Below, one piece after another: positions 44,234-52,587 of a stretch of DNA of 64,000 nt. The notes below the pieces were generated by a model. The model did not search any database. It was not told where the DNA came from and saw nothing but the letters and a program-made list of their open reading frames with translations. Positions within the stretch are counted from its first letter, which is position 1, and the number at the start of each line of letters is the position of its first letter. This stretch comes from Acidobacteriota bacterium (GTDB taxonomy: Bacteria > Acidobacteriota > Terriglobia > Terriglobales > Acidobacteriaceae). Both the position numbers and the translations under genes were made by a program. The stretch spans positions 49,205-113,204 of the forward strand of contig JAJXZL010000035.1 of assembly GCA_021780075.1 (NCBI GenBank), given 5' to 3'.

Positions 44234-44500
44234 CTAGTCTTCGATTTCCTTCACTTCAAGTTGCTCATCGGGCTTCAAGTAGCTCTTGCGGCGAAACCAG
44301 TCTTCCATTGCAGGCTGAAGACGCGCGAGGGGGACGCGCAGCCCGGCTTCCAGCAGACCGTCGCCGACCGGCAGCGTGTCATCGAAGATGGGCTCATTGG
44401 TGAAGTTGCGCATGGCAAAGTTGTCAATCCAGCGCAGAGGGCACGCATGGCGGGCGCCGGTTGAGTCAATTCGTTCAATGGAGAGTCTGCGTGCAAACAT
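44234..44500 (-). CDS. Small protein of unknown function (88 aa)
   Basis: The 88-residue product is charged and without membrane segments (RRLSIERIDSTGARHACPLRW at the front; LARLQPAMEDWFRRKSYLKPDEQLEVKEIED at the end). It lies between the secreted LolA-like protein gene and the lactonase gene, four bases after the first. No family is recognised. Its short gaps suggest one transcript. Confidence 0.6.
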   Translation of the reverse strand: MFARRLSIERIDSTGARHACPLRWIDNFAMRNFTNEPIFDDTLPVGDGLLEAGLRVPLARLQPAMEDWFRRKSYLKPDEQLEVKEIED

Positions 44501-44504
44501 GCAT

Positions 44505-45335
44505 TCACTTTATCGTGGCGTTTCGAGACTGCTCCGTCTCCACCTTGAAGCGCTTGTAATCGTAGTCCCGTTCGGTAAAGTGCTGGCGAAGGTTCTTGAG
44601 CAGCAAGATGCGCGCCTGTACGTCCCCTTCGCCGCCGGTGGGGAGCCACAGCCCGTCTTTCACCGGAGCCTGGTCGAAGCGAAAGTTCGAGCCTTTGTCG
44701 ATTCTGGCAAAGAGGCCGCCGGCAATGCGAAAGTCGTCTTTAAAGCTTACTTCAAGATGTGCCACTTGGCGGTCTGCCTCATCGATCCAGATGGCGCCCT
44801 GTATTTTCTTTGAGGCATCCTCGGCCAGTCCATGAGTTTTGGCGTCCTTGCGGCCGGCAAAGTCAAAGACAATGGTGCTCCGTCCGCGATACATCTCGCG
44901 GCGGGGATTGCGAACGTCCATGATATCCAGCAAGCGGCTGATGCTTATGCCGGAGTCTTCAAGAGGCTGGCCAGGCGGTGTTGTCTCCGCCTTTTCCACC
45001 AGCTTTGTCACGCGCTCGGTCTCTTTTTGCTCGGCCTTGGCGTCGAGCGGCTGGCTATTTTTCTTTACGGTGCGCTCGATAAAGTGCCCGTTAACAAAGA
45101 AGTCTTCGTGTTCGGTGGTCTCGGTCTTTTTTACCTGTCCGGAAGCGTCGATGTCCTGGGTTGTCTCAAGCGAGGTGAAGGTATATGATTCGCGCACCTT
45201 ATCAAGCTGTCGTTGATGCTCCTGTACCTCGTGCATTAGTTGGCGGATGTCGGGTAGCGGCGCGTTGGCCGCCGGTTGGGCTGGCAGCACAGGCATGACG
45301 AACACCAGAAACCAGACCGCACTGCAAACCTGCAT
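44505..45335 (-). CDS. Secreted LolA/LppX-fold-like protein
   Basis: From the ATG at 45335 the product is 276 residues, with a signal peptide (LVFVMPVLPAQPAAN). The body is rich in charged beta strands: RESYTFTSLETTQDIDASGQ, RREMYRGRSTIVFDFAG, KIQGAIWIDEADRQVAHLEVSF, PVKDGLWLPTGGEGDVQAR. This layout resembles the outer-membrane-lipoprotein-sorting fold often annotated as unknown in Acidobacteriota. A CGAGGAAAAG stretch precedes the ATG. The frame stays open further upstream but without signal-peptide character. Function inferred only from fold-like pattern. Confidence 0.7.
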   Translation of the reverse strand: MQVCSAVWFLVFVMPVLPAQPAANAPLPDIRQLMHEVQEHQRQLDKVRESYTFTSLETTQDIDASGQVKKTETTEHEDFFVNGHFIERTVKKNSQPLDAKAEQKETERVTKLVEKAETTPPGQPLEDSGISISRLLDIMDVRNPRREMYRGRSTIVFDFAGRKDAKTHGLAEDASKKIQGAIWIDEADRQVAHLEVSFKDDFRIAGGLFARIDKGSNFRFDQAPVKDGLWLPTGGEGDVQARILLLKNLRQHFTERDYDYKRFKVETEQSRNATIK

Positions 45336-45551
45336 GAAGGCTTTTCCTCGGAGCAACTCTGCCGCCTGCAAGCGGCAACGCTGCCAGTTGGACCCGGAGT
45401 TATCCGAAAGGTCATGTCGGCACGGAAATAGTAATTTCAGTTCTCTTGCCAGACATGTTATACCGAAGGTTTTACGGCATGTTTCATAGACCCGGTGTAG
45501 CCACAGTTGGCCTGTAACCCCATTTTGGGCTGCAACAAGGAGATTCGCCAC

Positions 45552-45896
45552 ATGTTTCGAATGGTGATTCACTGGCTATTAACTGCCATCGCCCTCATGG
45601 TCGTGTCCCGCCTGATCCCCGGCTTTTTTGTGGATGGGCTGGATTCGGCGCTAATCGCGGCAGTGGTGATTGGCTTCTTGAACGCAACGCTGGGCTATCT
45701 GCTGAAATTGATTACCTTCCCGCTTGCCATCCTCACATTTGGTTTGTTTCTGCTGGTCATCAACGCCGCTATGATTCTGCTGGCGTCGAAGTTTGTCGAT
45801 GGCTTTTATGTGTACGGATGGGAGCCCGCGATCTGGGGAGCGGCTGTGCTTTCCGCGATTGGCCTGCTCATCCGCTTTGCTATGAACGAGGACTAG
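45552..45896 (+). CDS. Phage-holin/YvlD-like four-helix membrane protein
   Basis: This 114-residue protein has four hydrophobic segments and the family layout of YvlD/DUF360: MFRMVIHWLLTAIALMVVSRLIPGF, ALIAAVVIGFLNATLGYLL, PLAILTFGLFLLVINAAMIL, and a last helix after GFYVYGWEPAIWGA. Such proteins are often called phage holin family IV but act in chromosomal contexts of unknown role. AAGGAG precedes the ATG by eight bases, so the start at 45552 is secure. It converges on the anti-sigma gene with eight bases between. Confidence 0.85.
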   Translation: MFRMVIHWLLTAIALMVVSRLIPGFFVDGLDSALIAAVVIGFLNATLGYLLKLITFPLAILTFGLFLLVINAAMILLASKFVDGFYVYGWEPAIWGAAVLSAIGLLIRFAMNED

Positions 45897-45904
45897 AATC
45901 CCAC

Positions 45905-46429
45905 CTACTTCAGCGGTGCTTTCGCTGCTTTCCCGACCTCATCTGCTTTGCCGGTTTCAGGGGCCTTCTTCACGCCGTGCGCCGGAGTTTTGGCGGCTGG
46001 ATGCTGCATTGGCGTCGCAACCGTAGGGTGCTTGAGCACTGGGCCGTTGAGGGTCTGCGGGGTGCGCATGGCGCCGGCGCTTGAGAACCCGCCGGGCGCG
46101 GCCACATGCGGCATGGCGAGCGCGTTCGCCGTCCGGGCCGGCTGAACGTGCAAGTAAACGCTCCATCCACCGCCAGCCACAACAAACACTATGGCAGCCG
46201 CCGCAACACTGCGTGCCAGCGCGCTGTCCAGCCATCCCCGGCTTAGGGCTGGCATGCCTGGCCAGTGCAGCACCCGGCCAGCGCGGGGTGCTGCGCGGAG
46301 CGCCGCCTTCATGCGGTCTTCGAGGCCTTCGGGTGCAGGCAATTCGGCGATCAGACGCAGAGTTGCTTCGGCCTCTTCCATGCCGTAGCTGGCCTTGCGA
46401 TCATTGGCGATCGGGGTTGGAGAATTCAT
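45905..46429 (-). CDS. Putative membrane anti-sigma factor
   Basis: The 174-residue protein has a soluble N-terminus (ASYGMEEAEATLRLIAELPAPEGLEDRMKAAL), one membrane helix (LARSVAAAAIVFVVAGGGWSVYL) and a periplasmic Ala/Pro/Lys-rich tail. Its ATG overlaps the stop of the ECF sigma gene (ATGA), the usual arrangement for an anti-sigma partner. It lacks the HxxxCxxC zinc motif, so it would belong to the non-zinc RseA-like type. The role is inferred from gene order and topology. Confidence 0.65.
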   Translation of the reverse strand: MNSPTPIANDRKASYGMEEAEATLRLIAELPAPEGLEDRMKAALRAAPRAGRVLHWPGMPALSRGWLDSALARSVAAAAIVFVVAGGGWSVYLHVQPARTANALAMPHVAAPGGFSSAGAMRTPQTLNGPVLKHPTVATPMQHPAAKTPAHGVKKAPETGKADEVGKAAKAPLK

Positions 46430-47019
46430 TTGATACTCCTGGAGTGTTGAAGCAGGCCGGCCATCAGGTTTCGTGCGCGGAACAGCCGCGAACGGACGGT
46501 GGACTCGGTTACGCCCAGAGCCGAGGCAATCTCTACGCTGGAAAGCTCCTCGAATGCCGACAGCATCAGCACCTCGCGCTCCTTGGTGGGAAGCTGGTCA
46601 ACGCAGGCAAGAACTCGAGCATGATGCTGGGCGGCCGCGGCGTGTTGCTCCGCAGTCAGTCCAGAGGCGGGCAGCACGCGGGCCAACTCGTCGATGTCAT
46701 CGGTTTCCGGGCGGGTTTTCGTGCGACGCTTGCGGTCCAGCACGATATTCCAGACGATGCGAATCAGCCAAACACGGTGATCGCGTACGGCGCCAAGAGT
46801 GTGGCGATGGCGCAGTACGCGCAGAAATGTCTCCTGCACGGCATCTTCGGCATCTGCAGGGTTGCGCAAGACAGAAAAAGCGACCCGGTAGAGAGTGGAT
46901 GCGTACTGATCCACCAAGGCTGCGAGCGCTTCTTCTTCAGCGTGCTGGCGGGCTTCGTCATGCACGGCGCTCGTGGCGATCTCCATCCAACTTGCGAGTA
47001 CGACCTGGCTGGCGCTCAT
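46426..47019 (-). CDS. ECF RNA polymerase sigma factor (first module)
   Basis: The 197-residue product has region 2 (VDQYASTLYRVAFSVLRNPADAEDAVQETFLRVLRH) and region 4 (VDQLPTKEREVLMLSAFEELSSVEIASALGVTESTVRSRLFRARNLM), the two domains of an ECF sigma factor. The linker between contains a basic segment (DRKRRTKTRPETDD). It is followed by a coupled membrane anti-sigma gene, so it is probably held inactive at the membrane until a signal releases it. An upstream TPR protein gene lies 83 bases away on the same strand. Confidence 0.9.
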   Translation of the reverse strand: MSASQVVLASWMEIATSAVHDEARQHAEEEALAALVDQYASTLYRVAFSVLRNPADAEDAVQETFLRVLRHRHTLGAVRDHRVWLIRIVWNIVLDRKRRTKTRPETDDIDELARVLPASGLTAEQHAAAAQHHARVLACVDQLPTKEREVLMLSAFEELSSVEIASALGVTESTVRSRLFRARNLMAGLLQHSRSIK

Positions 47020-47102
47020 ACCAGAACCAGACGCAGGTAAGAAACAAAATGCTCATTTGCCATGCGCCACCGGGCGCTTGGTTCCACTGGGTCAGGGCTG
47101 CC

Positions 47103-47810
47103 CTATTGCCCCGCGGCGAGCTTTTGTGCGGCAATCGAGCCGGCCGCGCCATCCTTGTCTGCGTCTTTTACTTTGGCCCACAGTGTGCGCGCCTGGTCCT
47201 TCTTGCCGGTTGCGGCGTACAGATCCGCCAGATTCAACTGTGCCACGCCCGCTGACACGGTCTCAGATGGCTTGGCGGCGAGGGCATTGTAGAGGTCGAT
47301 GGCCTGGGCATCACGGCCCATCTGGTGATAGAGGCCGGCTAAGGCGAGCTTGGCCAGATTTGCAAGGTTGTGGTTCCACGAGCCGGCGGCGATCTTCAAT
47401 TCCGCCTCCGCCTGGTCGTTCTGCCCCAAGTCTTCGTAGGTAACTCCTGCAAAATAATGGGCCTTGGTGCCTGCTGAGAGCCAGCCGTACTGCTTGGCAA
47501 CAGCCACAAACTGCTGGTTGGCCGCTTTGGCCCGCTCGCTGGCGGTTGCGTAAATGCCAGGCTGCGCGGGGGCGCCGGGCTCAGCCAGCGGCGCTGAATA
47601 CGTGTCCAGTGCCGCGCCAAGAGCGGAGTTGGCAGCTGCCGAACGCACGCTCCAGAAAATCAATGCGCCGATGCCCAGAACAAGAACCACTGCGGCGCTG
47701 ATCGCCCAGCGCATAACACCAGAACGGTGGCCGCTGAGCCAGCTCACGCTGGTCTTTGTGGCCTGGGCAAATTTGTCGCCCTTCAGGGCGTGACGAGTTT
47801 GTGTGTCCAC
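47103..47810 (-). CDS. Membrane-anchored TPR protein (YfgM-like)
   Basis: The 235-residue protein has a short basic N-terminus, one membrane helix (VMRWAISAAVVLVLGIGALIFW), then three or four TPR-like helical pairs (GTKAHYFAGVTYEDLGQNDQAEAEL; NHNLANLAKLALAGLYHQMGRDAQAIDLY; GVAQLNLADLYAATGKKDQARTLWAKV). This order resembles YfgM-type ancillary factors of the Sec translocon. It may be co-transcribed with the sigma and anti-sigma genes downstream. TPR pattern and anchor are clear; the role is inferred. Confidence 0.8.
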   Translation of the reverse strand: MDTQTRHALKGDKFAQATKTSVSWLSGHRSGVMRWAISAAVVLVLGIGALIFWSVRSAAANSALGAALDTYSAPLAEPGAPAQPGIYATASERAKAANQQFVAVAKQYGWLSAGTKAHYFAGVTYEDLGQNDQAEAELKIAAGSWNHNLANLAKLALAGLYHQMGRDAQAIDLYNALAAKPSETVSAGVAQLNLADLYAATGKKDQARTLWAKVKDADKDGAAGSIAAQKLAAGQ

Positions 47811-47961
47811 GGAGTTTTTTGTCCTTCGTCGATTGACTTGCAGGCGGGTCCGTACAGGAAGGGGCGCAACGACTGCAACCCTGTCAGTCTATCAGTGTGC
47901 CAAGAGCAGCGTCCACCGGGGCTGTGCGGCCGGTCGTCCACCGCCTTGAGCGGTGCCGGCT

Positions 47962-48150
47962 TTAGTGCCCGGGCCGGGGTGTGCTGGCACGCAGCGCACG
48001 GATGCACTCGATGGCGCTGGCGACGGCCTGGTCGTCATCGAGCACTCGGCGGCCCTTGGCGACCAACATCTCCACATAATCGATAATCGGCAAGTCACGG
48101 GTTTCGGCCTCGCGACGCATCTCGTCCGTTACATCAACACTTACCTGCAT
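47962..48150 (-). CDS. Ribbon-helix-helix-like small protein, possible lone antitoxin
   Basis: This 62-residue product starts MQVSVDVTDEMRREAETRD, a beta strand followed by helices, as in ribbon-helix-helix regulators (ParD/VapB/CopG types). The rest is VEMLVAKGRRVLDDDQAVASAIECI. GGGAG about ten bases before this ATG supports it; a start at 48189 would add 13 residues. No toxin gene follows it in the window, so it may be a lone regulator or a decayed toxin-antitoxin pair. It is divergent from the next gene. Confidence 0.5.
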   Translation of the reverse strand: MQVSVDVTDEMRREAETRDLPIIDYVEMLVAKGRRVLDDDQAVASAIECIRALRASTPRPGH

Positions 48151-48315
48151 TGTGGACGCGCTCCCTGCGCGGTTTATCGGCAGGGCCATGCGGTTGCGTG
48201 AGATTGTGCCATAACGCGCCACAGACGCCGAAATTGGAGATGGAGTCAGGGCCGCGCGCCGCAAGCCCGACACTGCAGGCTTGCCCTTGCCGGGCCGGAA
48301 CGATAGGCTAATTGC

Positions 48316-48693
48316 ATGTACGAGGAATTCCACGTAACAGACCGCTGGAGCGGCGAAGACCTGCACTGTCGCTGGAAGGGCACCATCGTGGCCATCGCCA
48401 CGCGCCACGCTGATGCCGTGGATGTGCGCTTTGATGTAAACAACCGTCCCATGTGGATCGCCCTGCCCTGCCAGGCATGGGTGGAGCAAAAGCAGCGCAC
48501 GGGAATGGTGATCACCGACCAGCTTGCCGCCCAGATCGCGGGCCGCTACCTGAAGCAGCTGGTCGAGGCGGGCGAGGACACCCGCCGCGAGATCTACACC
48601 ATGACCGTCCCCGAAGTGCTCGAACACCTGGATGTGGTGGTCGCCGAAGCTAAAGCTCGGGGAGCCATGCCGACGCTGCCGGTGGGTGTGTAA
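48316..48693 (+). CDS. Small soluble protein of unknown function (125 aa)
   Basis: The 125-residue product has beta-rich front sequence (MYEEFHVTDRWSGEDLHCRW; TIVAIATRHADAVDVRFDVN) and a helical tail (QIAGRYLKQLVEAGEDTRR; TVPEVLEHLDVVVAEAKAR). It has no signal peptide or membrane segment. The coding character and codon use match neighbours, so I take it as real. No family is recognised. It diverges from the ribbon-helix-helix gene. Confidence 0.65.
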   Translation: MYEEFHVTDRWSGEDLHCRWKGTIVAIATRHADAVDVRFDVNNRPMWIALPCQAWVEQKQRTGMVITDQLAAQIAGRYLKQLVEAGEDTRREIYTMTVPEVLEHLDVVVAEAKARGAMPTLPVGV

Positions 48694-48936
48694 GAATCTG
48701 CCAGCTTCGGGTCGAAAGCTCCTCCCGGTCTGCGCAGCTGCTTCGTGCTGCAGTTCCGCGGCGCAGGTTTGCCGCCCGGACCGCTATGTCAATGCGGCTC
48801 CATACGGGCGCGTGCTCGCAAGAAACGAGCATTGCGCGCAAACGCACACAAAATAAATGAAATATAAGCATATTTCCGCAGCCTGTACTTCTGTGCAGGC
48901 CGGGATGCTTCATGCTTCAGATGAGATGTCGATTTA

Positions 48937-49011
48937 TGGTGGGCGCTGCAGGATTCGAACCTGCGACTTCCACCGTGTGAAGGTGGCACTCTACCGCTGA
49001 GTTAAGCGCCC
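48937..49011 (-). tRNA. tRNA-Val (anticodon CAC)
   Basis: On the minus strand a 75-base cloverleaf runs from GGGCGC to its pairing arm GCGCCC and an encoded ACCA end. The D-arm reads AACTCAGCGGTAGAGT, the anticodon stem CCACC/GGTGG encloses TTCACAC with anticodon CAC, and the T-arm has GGTTCGAATCC. It decodes GUG valine codons. Confidence 0.95.
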
Positions 49012-49350
49012 TTTTGGAAGGCTGGCAGAAGTAGCGCCAGAGGGGCATCCCGTAGGTTAGAGTAACACCAGTGGGGCTTTACGGCCAACCCCAGCCACCT
49101 GTCGCCGGGGCTTGCCGGAATCCTCCATTGTTACCCGTCACTGATGCGCTGGAAAGCCAGATCGATCCGTAATACGGGCGAGTCCGTCCCCGACGCTGAG
49201 GCGTTGCGCCCTGCCCCCGGCGTGGGGGGCGCTGGCCTGCGAGGCGTTGAGCTTTCAGGCGCGGATCAGGGCCCGATCGACGGCCAGAATTCCTCCACAA
49301 AAACTTCCGAGGCGGCGCAACCTTCCGAGGGGGACGGGGTTTCAGAGGAT
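49012..49350. other. Intergenic region upstream of the second sigma gene
   Basis: About 340 bases lie between the tRNA and the chosen sigma start. The sigma frame stays open back to 49144, but that stretch reads as low-complexity Gly/Ala/Pro/Ser with no conserved character. It likely holds the promoter and leader. Confidence 0.4.
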
Positions 49351-50010
49351 ATGGCTACCCTGGTCCTGGACAACCCGGCCCTGGGAAGTGGCCCGGCATC
49401 ACGGCCGGACGCGTATCGCGGGCTGAATCATGCCGCAGATGAATCGAGCGACGCAGCCATCATGTTGCGCGTGGCAGCGGGCGACGAATCGGGCTTCAAT
49501 TATCTGGTGGAAAAGCACCATCGGCCCATCATTCACTTTCTGTTCAGGATGGTGCGCAACCAGGCAGTGGCTGAAGAACTGGCGCAGGAAGTGTTTCTGC
49601 GGGTTTACCGCTCGCGCGAGAGCTACCGGGCAGAGGCGAAGTTTACTACCTGGCTTTACCGGATCGCGACCAACCTGGCGGTAAATCATGCGCGCGACAC
49701 CCGGCACGAACGGGCCGCGCAAAACGTTTATCTGGACGCGCCCGACGAGGAAACTGGTACGACCCCGGACGTGGCCGACGATGAGCCCTCGGTGGAGCAG
49801 CGCCTGGTACGTGATGAGCGCATGGCGGCTATCCGGGCGCAGGTCATGGCGCTGCCTGAGCGGCAACGCATGGCGGTGCTGATGCACAAGTACCAGGGAA
49901 TGGATTACCGGCAGATCGGGGAAGTGCTTAAGTTGAGCGAATCGGCAACCAAGTCGTTGCTGTTTCGGGCTTACCAGACGCTGCGCGACAAATTGAAGGG
50001 TTTTGTGTAA
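49351..50010 (+). CDS. ECF RNA polymerase sigma factor (second module)
   Basis: From the ATG at 49351 the product is 219 residues. Region 2 is GFNYLVEKHHRPIIHFLFRMVRNQAVAEELAQEVFLRVYR with TTWLYRIATNLAVNHARD, and region 4 is MALPERQRMAVLMHKYQGMDYRQIGEVLKLSESATKSLLFRAYQ. Family resemblance is to RpoE/SigW-like ECF sigma factors. AGAGG sits close before the ATG. It is followed by a zinc-type anti-sigma gene, so it likely responds to envelope or redox stress. The frame remains open upstream to 49144. Confidence 0.9.
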   Translation: MATLVLDNPALGSGPASRPDAYRGLNHAADESSDAAIMLRVAAGDESGFNYLVEKHHRPIIHFLFRMVRNQAVAEELAQEVFLRVYRSRESYRAEAKFTTWLYRIATNLAVNHARDTRHERAAQNVYLDAPDEETGTTPDVADDEPSVEQRLVRDERMAAIRAQVMALPERQRMAVLMHKYQGMDYRQIGEVLKLSESATKSLLFRAYQTLRDKLKGFV

Positions 50011-50054
50011 GTAAAAACAGCCGGACGACACCGGCGGGGATTGGGGTGGCACAG

Positions 50055-50543
50055 ATGGAATCGACAGTGAGAAATTGCACCGGAATGGATACGAAGCTGG
50101 CCGACATGCTGCTCAATCCAGACGCGGCGCCTGCCAAGGTTGCAACACATGTTGCCGAATGTGACTCCTGCCGTGGGGAACTGGAGGAACTGCAGGCGAC
50201 CATGAAGCTGCTGGATCGCTGGGAGGCACCTGAGCCGAGTCCATATTTCATGACCCGCCTGAATGCGCGGCTCGACGAAGAGCGTGCGGCGGCGCCGGCC
50301 AGTTGGCTTGAGCTGTTGCGTGCACGTTTTGCTTACGGGCCGTCGATGCACATCCGGCCGCTGGCTGCCATGGCGCTGACGGTGGTGATGCTGCTGGGCG
50401 GAGGGGCCTATCTGGGCATCTCGAACTGGACGCAGCCGGCCACGCCTCAAGGGCAGGCAGCCGTGGTGCATGATCTGCAACTGCTGGACAATAACGCGCA
50501 ACTGCTTGACCAGCTTGAATCGATTTCAAACAACGAGAATTAA
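50055..50543 (+). CDS. Zinc-finger anti-sigma factor
   Basis: This 162-residue product has the ZAS motif HVAECDSC (His-x3-Cys-x2-Cys) near residues 35-42, the region that binds the sigma factor, and one membrane helix (IRPLAAMALTVVMLLGGGAYLGI). It lies directly after the ECF sigma gene. The periplasmic tail is short and Gln/Leu-rich. The start could also be GTG at 50046. The second sigma/anti-sigma pair thus differs in type from the first one, whose partner has no zinc motif. Confidence 0.85.
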   Translation: MESTVRNCTGMDTKLADMLLNPDAAPAKVATHVAECDSCRGELEELQATMKLLDRWEAPEPSPYFMTRLNARLDEERAAAPASWLELLRARFAYGPSMHIRPLAAMALTVVMLLGGGAYLGISNWTQPATPQGQAAVVHDLQLLDNNAQLLDQLESISNNEN

Positions 50544-50595
50544 GGGGCTCGCGGTTCGCAAGGATGAACCGTAACGGCAGGGGGCCGGGGGCACC

Positions 50596-51453
50596 ATGGC
50601 TGGGAAACACATGATATGGGTGATGAATGAGGCAAGGCGCGCGGCTTTGACAGTAGCCGTGACCGTGATTGTGTGTCTGCCTCCCGCTCTGGTTCATGCC
50701 CAGCATGGCTCTCCCCATCAGGCTCCTCCGGTACAGCAGCGCTCCCCGCAGCCTTCACGCCATCAGACTGAACACCCGCAAGTGAGACAAGCGCAAAGCC
50801 GGAATCAGAATCGAAACTCGAACCAGAACCAAAATCAGAACCGTGGACAGTCCGCCACGCAAAATCAGCCGTACCGTGGCATGGCGCAGGAGAACCGCGG
50901 CCAGCACCCGGCTTATCCTGGAGCGGCCTTTCCGGGCTCTTCGTTTATAGGGCAGGGCAGCACAGGACAAGGGATGGCGCGCCCTAGCTATTCTGGCAGC
51001 GTGCCGCAGATTTCTGGCCCGCAGGGCCATCTGGGTGCGTGGCTCAATCAGCACCGCAGCGTTCCCGTGCAGGATCAGGAGAAGATGCTGCGCCAAGACC
51101 CAAGTTTCAGCCGGCTTCCCCAGTCTGACCAGCAGCGGCTGGTTCGCCAGTTGCACCAGGTGGACCAGATGCCCGAGCCGCAGCGCGAGCGCCGTCTTGC
51201 CCGCGCCGAGGCGCTGGAGCGGCTGTCGCCGCAGCAGCGTGCGCAGGTCACGGACTCGGCGCACCGCTGGTCAAGTCTGCCGCAGGACCGTCAGGCGATG
51301 ATGAAGCAGGCCTTCAGGAATCTAAGTGAAGTTCCGCCGGACCAGCGTCAGACGGTGCTGAACTCCAGCCGCTACCAGAACAACTTCAGCCCGGAAGAGC
51401 GCGGCATCCTTTCGAACCTGCTGCGCGTGGAGCCGTACCAGCCGCCGCAATAG
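50596..51453 (+). CDS. DUF3106-like secreted protein
   Basis: The 285-residue protein has a signal peptide (LPPALVHAQHG), then about 70 residues rich in Gln/Asn/Ser/Pro/Arg with NQN repeats. The C-terminal half holds the helical DUF3106 pattern: PSFSRLPQSDQQRLVRQLHQV, ALERLSPQQRAQVTDSAHRW, FRNLSEVPPDQRQTVLNS, FSPEERGILSNLLRVEPYQ. It follows the sigma/anti-sigma genes in the same direction at about 50 bases, so it may be part of the regulated set. The repeated LxPxxRxxxxxxxxxW pattern resembles CpxP/Spy-like chaperone repeats. Confidence 0.8.
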   Translation: MAGKHMIWVMNEARRAALTVAVTVIVCLPPALVHAQHGSPHQAPPVQQRSPQPSRHQTEHPQVRQAQSRNQNRNSNQNQNQNRGQSATQNQPYRGMAQENRGQHPAYPGAAFPGSSFIGQGSTGQGMARPSYSGSVPQISGPQGHLGAWLNQHRSVPVQDQEKMLRQDPSFSRLPQSDQQRLVRQLHQVDQMPEPQRERRLARAEALERLSPQQRAQVTDSAHRWSSLPQDRQAMMKQAFRNLSEVPPDQRQTVLNSSRYQNNFSPEERGILSNLLRVEPYQPPQ

Positions 51454-51480
51454 GCATGGCCGCGCTCGCTTGTTGCCCGG

Positions 51481-52437
51481 TTATCGATGGTTCAGGTTCA
51501 GCGGCAGGGCGCTCTCCTCCGGCTCCACTTCAGCTGCAAGCAGCAACCAGCCGACACCGGCGCCAATCAGCACCATGCCGAGCCATGTGCGCAGCGTGAG
51601 CGAAGGACGCAGCAACACCAACCCGATGAGGAGGGTAATCAGCGGCGCCAGCACAAAGCGTGTGGTCATGCGCGCCGCAGACATGCGTCGCATCAGCCAG
51701 AAGAGCAGCAGCAGCCCGGGCAGTTCAATGACGGCAGACCACGCCAGTTCCGGGGCTAGCGCACTCCACGTCAAGAACGGCTGTTCCATGAGCACACTTG
51801 CGGCCACAAGGCCTACCGCAGCGGTTGCGCCGGCAATCGCTGCCAGAGGTGCTACGGGCTTGCCTGGGGTTCTGATCACCACGCGCACTGCCTGGCAGTT
51901 GGCTGCTGCCACGCACGCTACCGCCAGAATCACCGTGCCAAAGGCGACGCCCGCCGCCGGCGATCTCGGAATCTCCACCGGGAAGATGCATAGCGTTCCC
52001 ACCACGGCGGCAAGCGCCGCCGGCAGCCTGCCCCTGCGCTGTGTCCCTGCAACGTGGCCTATATAGGGCTCAAGGACGATCGCGAAGACAGGCGCAAGAG
52101 AGAACAGCGCTACCCGCATCAACTCCGGTACCCATGCCCTTGAGAGAGAAACCAGCACGGCAGGCGCCACGAACAGCCCCAGCCCGACCAGTATGGGAGG
52201 CAGAAGGCGTCGCCCACCGGGCCAGTCAGTGCGGCGAATGAGGGCAAACAGCGACGCCGTCACCGCCAGCAGGGCAAACGGCACCGCCTGCTTTTCCATT
52301 GGCGGCAAGGGATGCAACGTCAGATTGCGAAGCAGGTCGGACCGCAGCGAGCCCAGCGACCATAGAAAGCACAGCAGGAGGAGCACCGCGATGGGGCCTA
52401 TCCTTTGCCTGGTTCGTATGAGCCGATGTGCATTCAT
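51481..52437 (-). CDS. DMT/EamA-like transporter
   Basis: From the ATG at 52437 the product is 318 residues with about ten hydrophobic segments, as in EamA drug/metabolite transporters. The two halves have similar layout, for example IAVLLLLCFLWSLGSLR in the first and LAWSAVIELPGLLLLFWLM, FVLAPLITLLIGLVLLRPSL in the second. Substrate is not predictable. The gene converges on the DUF3106-like gene with about 30 bases between stops. Its leader is shared with the divergent efp gene. Confidence 0.75.
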   Translation of the reverse strand: MNAHRLIRTRQRIGPIAVLLLLCFLWSLGSLRSDLLRNLTLHPLPPMEKQAVPFALLAVTASLFALIRRTDWPGGRRLLPPILVGLGLFVAPAVLVSLSRAWVPELMRVALFSLAPVFAIVLEPYIGHVAGTQRRGRLPAALAAVVGTLCIFPVEIPRSPAAGVAFGTVILAVACVAAANCQAVRVVIRTPGKPVAPLAAIAGATAAVGLVAASVLMEQPFLTWSALAPELAWSAVIELPGLLLLFWLMRRMSAARMTTRFVLAPLITLLIGLVLLRPSLTLRTWLGMVLIGAGVGWLLLAAEVEPEESALPLNLNHR

Positions 52438-52587
52438 GCTTTCATTCAAACCCCGCCGGCCACAACGCAAGAGCGGGCATGATCCCCCGTAGCCCGGCAA
52501 ACTACGTCCCTACGATACAATGGTCAATGGGCCAAGGCCGATCTTTTTTGCGCAGTGAGCGCAAGCACAGCAAGGAGTTTTACCCTT

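Noticed and set aside
47041..47102. GGAAC on the minus strand as an ECF -35 site for the sigma gene
   Set aside because: No matching -10 (GTC-like) element at 16-17 bases was found.
49144..49350. Extended N-terminus of the second sigma factor
   Set aside because: The stretch is low-complexity and outside the conserved sigma fold; an ATG preceded by AGAGG at 49351 fits better.
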